23,936 nt of DNA. Source: a virus. The notes below the pieces were generated by a model. It was given only the letters and a program-made list of their open reading frames with translations. It made no database searches and was not told the DNA's origin. Below are positions 22,115 to 23,936 of the stretch, piece by piece. Each line of letters opens with the position of its first letter. Position 1 is the first letter of the stretch. The DNA lies in IMG/VR virus record IMGVR_UViG_3300046028_000466, positions 1 through 23,936 of that record. One strand, written 5' to 3'. The position numbers were made by a program, and so were the translations under genes.

Positions 22115-22487
22115 TTTCTGTACCCAAGACCAAGGGCTTGATTACATATTTGGGCGAATGATGGCTATTTTTGGCGCACCATTTAATCGTCACTTTGATG
22201 GCCTAGACCCTGAATTTGTACGCGATGAATGGAAGGTTCAACTTGGCAAGTTTTTAACCTACCGCCCAAGCATGGACTTTGCCATTGCCAAACTTGATGG
22301 TGAATTTATCCCTAGCGCAATCAAGTTTCGTAATTTGTGCAACCAAGGCCCACAAATCCCAATCAAGCCATTGGTTCAAATTGAACGCAAAAAAACATTG
22401 CATGAGCAAATCGAAGCCGATAGGGTGAAAGCCGAAGCATTAACAAAACTCGCACAACTTAAAAAACACTTTGGAGATAAAGCATGA
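22092..22487 (+). CDS. Lambda P-like replicative helicase loader (short)
   Basis: A 131-residue protein. I start at ATG 22092 because GGAGG (22079-22083) lies eight bases upstream; GTG 22083 would use the RBS itself. The pattern FGRMMAIFGAPFNRHFDG, then EFVRDEWKVQLGKF, then FIPSAIKFRNLCNQGP fits phage replication protein P-like families (IFG..W/F, then WxxxL, then PPS/PS-x-x-F-x-x-L-C). Lambda P loads DnaB helicase at the O complex. It is about half the length of lambda P and lacks an ATPase Walker motif, as P does. The stop overlaps the PP-loop gene (ATGA 22484-22487). Confidence 0.6.
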   Translation: MSNYLETNFCTQDQGLDYIFGRMMAIFGAPFNRHFDGLDPEFVRDEWKVQLGKFLTYRPSMDFAIAKLDGEFIPSAIKFRNLCNQGPQIPIKPLVQIERKKTLHEQIEADRVKAEALTKLAQLKKHFGDKA

Positions 22488-23323
22488 GCAACCCATACAA
22501 AATCATTGAACCAACTTGCATTAGTTTTTCAGGCGGTCGAACTTCTGCATTTATGCTTTACAAAGTTTTGGAAGCACACGACATGACTTTGCCAAATGAT
22601 GCAATTATTTGTTTTGCTAATACTGGAAAAGAAGATGAAGCAACTTTAAAGTTTGTCCATGATATTGAAACTAAATGGAATGTTCCTATACATTGGATTG
22701 AGTACCGCAACGATGAAGTTGGTTTTGCTAAAGTTAATTATGAAACTGCTAGTAGAAATGGTGAACCCTTTGAAGAACTTATCCATAAAGTTCAATTTTT
22801 ACCAAATTCAGCAATGAGAATATGTACAACACATTTAAAAATAAGACCATTTCGTAAATATTTAGATTCAATTGGTGTTGATAGGCCAAATCAATTTGTC
22901 GGAATTAGAGCAGACGAAATGCGAAGGGTTGTAAAAATTCGCGCAAATCCTGAAGCCGAAGGAATGGAAAGGTCATTACCACTTGCAACAGATGGAGTAA
23001 CTGTTAAGGATGTTAATGATTTTTGGAATAAACAAGAATTTAATCTTGAATTGACAACATTTAATGGGAAAACTTTGGCTGGTAATTGTGACCTTTGTTA
23101 TTTAAAACCATCAGCACAAATTTTAAGTTTGATACAAGAAAAACCTGAACGAGCAATTTGGTGGGCAAAAATGGAGGCTTTAACATTAGAAAAAACTACT
23201 AATGGGAAAAATCAATTTTCAAAAGATAGACCAAGTTATGCACAAATGTTGAAATTTAGTAAAGAACAAAAGGATATGTTTGACCCTAATGAAGAAGCCA
23301 TTTCTTGTTTTTGCGGTGATTAA
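22484..23323 (+). CDS. PP-loop / PAPS reductase-like protein
   Basis: A 279-residue adenine-nucleotide alpha-hydrolase-fold protein. The PP-loop SFSGGRTSAFML (S16-S21 core) binds ATP or adenylyl sulfate. FANTGKEDEATLKFVHDIE follows, typical of phosphoadenosine phosphosulfate reductase and DndC-type proteins. Cys residues at 114 (RICTTH), 202/205 (CDLC) and 275/277 (CFCGD) could bind an Fe-S cluster. The actual chemistry may be sulfur transfer, DNA/tRNA modification or something else; the family is common in phages and mostly unassigned. The gene is clearly more AT-rich than its neighbours and uses AGA, TTA and ATA codons, a sign of recent transfer. Confidence 0.75.
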   Translation: MSNPYKIIEPTCISFSGGRTSAFMLYKVLEAHDMTLPNDAIICFANTGKEDEATLKFVHDIETKWNVPIHWIEYRNDEVGFAKVNYETASRNGEPFEELIHKVQFLPNSAMRICTTHLKIRPFRKYLDSIGVDRPNQFVGIRADEMRRVVKIRANPEAEGMERSLPLATDGVTVKDVNDFWNKQEFNLELTTFNGKTLAGNCDLCYLKPSAQILSLIQEKPERAIWWAKMEALTLEKTTNGKNQFSKDRPSYAQMLKFSKEQKDMFDPNEEAISCFCGD

Positions 23324-23446
23324 ATGACTTACGAAACAGCAATGAGAATCCTAGACAAGGTACGGGAAGGAGTGCATTACCCGCAATGGGTGATTCTCAA
23401 AGCCTTGGAACTAACTGGCGATATTGATGGACATGGAACACTTTAA
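23324..23446 (+). CDS. Small conserved phage protein, 40 aa
   Basis: A 40-residue frame starting right after the PP-loop stop: it opens MTYETAMRILDKVREGVHYP and closes QWVILKALELTGDIDGHGTL. The MRILDKVREG.....I..ALELTGD pattern is one I recognise from short helical proteins in phage replication regions. GGTGAT upstream could be its RBS. It overlaps the next frame by 20 bases. Function unknown. Confidence 0.55.
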   Translation: MTYETAMRILDKVREGVHYPQWVILKALELTGDIDGHGTL

Positions 23447-23639
23447 AGATTGCGAAGCGCGGGAATGGGTTGCGCGTTTCCGCAAAAAGCAATTAGAAGA
23501 AGGTAGGGGCGAAGCAATCGAATGGTGGAACAAAATCATTAAAGACATTGCAACCAAACGCGGGCAATCCGCCGCTGATGAATTAAAGCAAAGAATGAAT
23601 ACAGTAAAGGATAAAAATGCGATACGCCGCAAGGGTTGA
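23427..23639 (+). CDS. Small helical protein, DUF7696-like
   Basis: A 70-residue protein, start uncertain among ATG 23427, ATG 23433 and TTG 23424; none has a strong RBS. It contains CEAREWVARF and WWNKIIKDIATKRGQSAADE, resembling what I recall of the DUF7696 family (CEAR-x-W, then a helix, then KRG-x-x-AA-x-x-L). Charged and helical throughout. It overlaps the next gene by 23 bases. Role unknown. Confidence 0.5.
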   Translation: MDMEHFKDCEAREWVARFRKKQLEEGRGEAIEWWNKIIKDIATKRGQSAADELKQRMNTVKDKNAIRRKG

Positions 23640-23883
23640 TGCAAACCAAACACAAATCGTTAGTGCCTTACGCGCCGCGGGTGCTTATGTTTGGATTATT
23701 GGCATACCCGTTGACCTTTTAGTAGGCTACCGCGGGCATACATTCTTGGTAGAGATTAAAAGCACCAACAAAGGGCGGCTAACGCCCCTACAAGCCGATT
23801 TTTTTGAGAATTGGGGCGGTAGTACCCTTTCCCGCGTTGATAGCCCTGAAGCCGCACTACGAATGATTGGAGTTATTAAATGA
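23617..23883 (+). CDS. VRR-NUC / PD-(D/E)XK-like nuclease
   Basis: An 88-residue compact nuclease-like protein. After an N-terminal helix (QTQIVSALRAAGAYVWII) come PVDLLVG with D33 and FLVEIKS with E46 and K48, the D-(x)n-E-x-K core of the restriction-endonuclease fold. RLTPLQADFFENW completes the conserved Gln-containing helix. Single-domain VRR-NUC proteins of phages are thought to process branched DNA, consistent with the replication/recombination context. RBS AAGGAT precedes ATG 23617. Its stop overlaps the next start (ATGA 23880-23883). Confidence 0.75.
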   Translation: MRYAARVDANQTQIVSALRAAGAYVWIIGIPVDLLVGYRGHTFLVEIKSTNKGRLTPLQADFFENWGGSTLSRVDSPEAALRMIGVIK

Positions 23884-23936
23884 ACCCGCCTTACAAAACA
23901 GTAGATTTCATTTTAGAAAACGCGCCAAATTATGCA
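23880..23936 (+). CDS. Start of an unidentified gene (3' partial)
   Basis: The ATG at 23880 overlaps the previous stop and the frame stays open to the window end (19 codons, beginning MNPPYKTVDFILENAPNYA). Too short to assign; the ATGA coupling seen through this operon supports it as real. Possibly a small helicase- or DNA-related protein start, but nothing in the sequence shows this. Confidence 0.4.
   Translation, partial: MNPPYKTVDFILENAPNYA

Noticed and set aside
1-23936. tRNA genes, CRISPR arrays, integrase and attachment site
   Set aside because: I looked for cloverleaf ends, regularly spaced repeats and a tyrosine or serine recombinase and saw none.

Overview
This window is part of the genome of a tailed double-stranded DNA phage with a long, non-contractile, lambda-like tail. 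It is almost fully coding, with many 1-4 base start/stop overlaps. The host is most likely a Gram-negative bacterium: the phage has a GH24 endolysin without a signal, a GTA-type holin, an ERF/YqaJ recombination pair and lambda O/P-like replication genes. A freshwater proteobacterial host is my inference from the look of the tail and small lysis-region proteins. I see no integrase, terminase or capsid gene, no tRNA and no CRISPR array, so lifestyle cannot be settled from here.

Layout. (1) Positions 1-8156, forward: the end of an HK97 gp10-like head-tail joining protein, a tail assembly chaperone with a -1 frameshift extension (gpG/gpGT type), tape measure, two minor tail proteins, a GNAT-like acetyltransferase, and a 1094-residue tail-tip protein ending in an S74 self-cleaving chaperone. 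(2) 8157-14605, forward: a small baseplate/fibre-associated protein, a modular 1841-residue tail fibre with a second S74 domain, and a DUF7936-like protein. A clear intrinsic terminator follows at 14620-14645. (3) 14657-16863, forward: a compact lysis region with five small proteins missed by length cut-offs, a coiled-coil membrane protein, a 3-TM holin and an endolysin. (4) 16855-20413, reverse: a leftward operon carrying MazG, a zinc-finger/winged-helix protein, an HNH nuclease, an SSB-like protein, YqaJ exonuclease, ERF annealing protein and small unknowns. (5) 20414-20549: a divergent control region with an operator-like palindrome. (6) 20550-23936, forward: Cro-like regulator, unknown, HNH nuclease, O-like and P-like replication proteins, a PP-loop/PAPS reductase-like protein and small nuclease and unknown genes. 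This resembles the lambda pL/pR arrangement: recombination genes run left, and cro, O and P run right.

The main points for a second look are these. GATC and AGCT appear to be completely absent from the 24 kb, and CCGG nearly so, which suggests pressure from restriction systems. There is a textbook GGGAAAC frameshift site. An HNH gene interrupts an otherwise overlapping operon and shares an 18-bp exact repeat with its downstream neighbour. A tiny protein carries an SSB-type DDIPF tail. A compositionally distinct PP-loop gene has a cysteine set fit for an Fe-S cluster. The Cro-like gene may be leaderless. All of this was read by eye, and no search or alignment was run.
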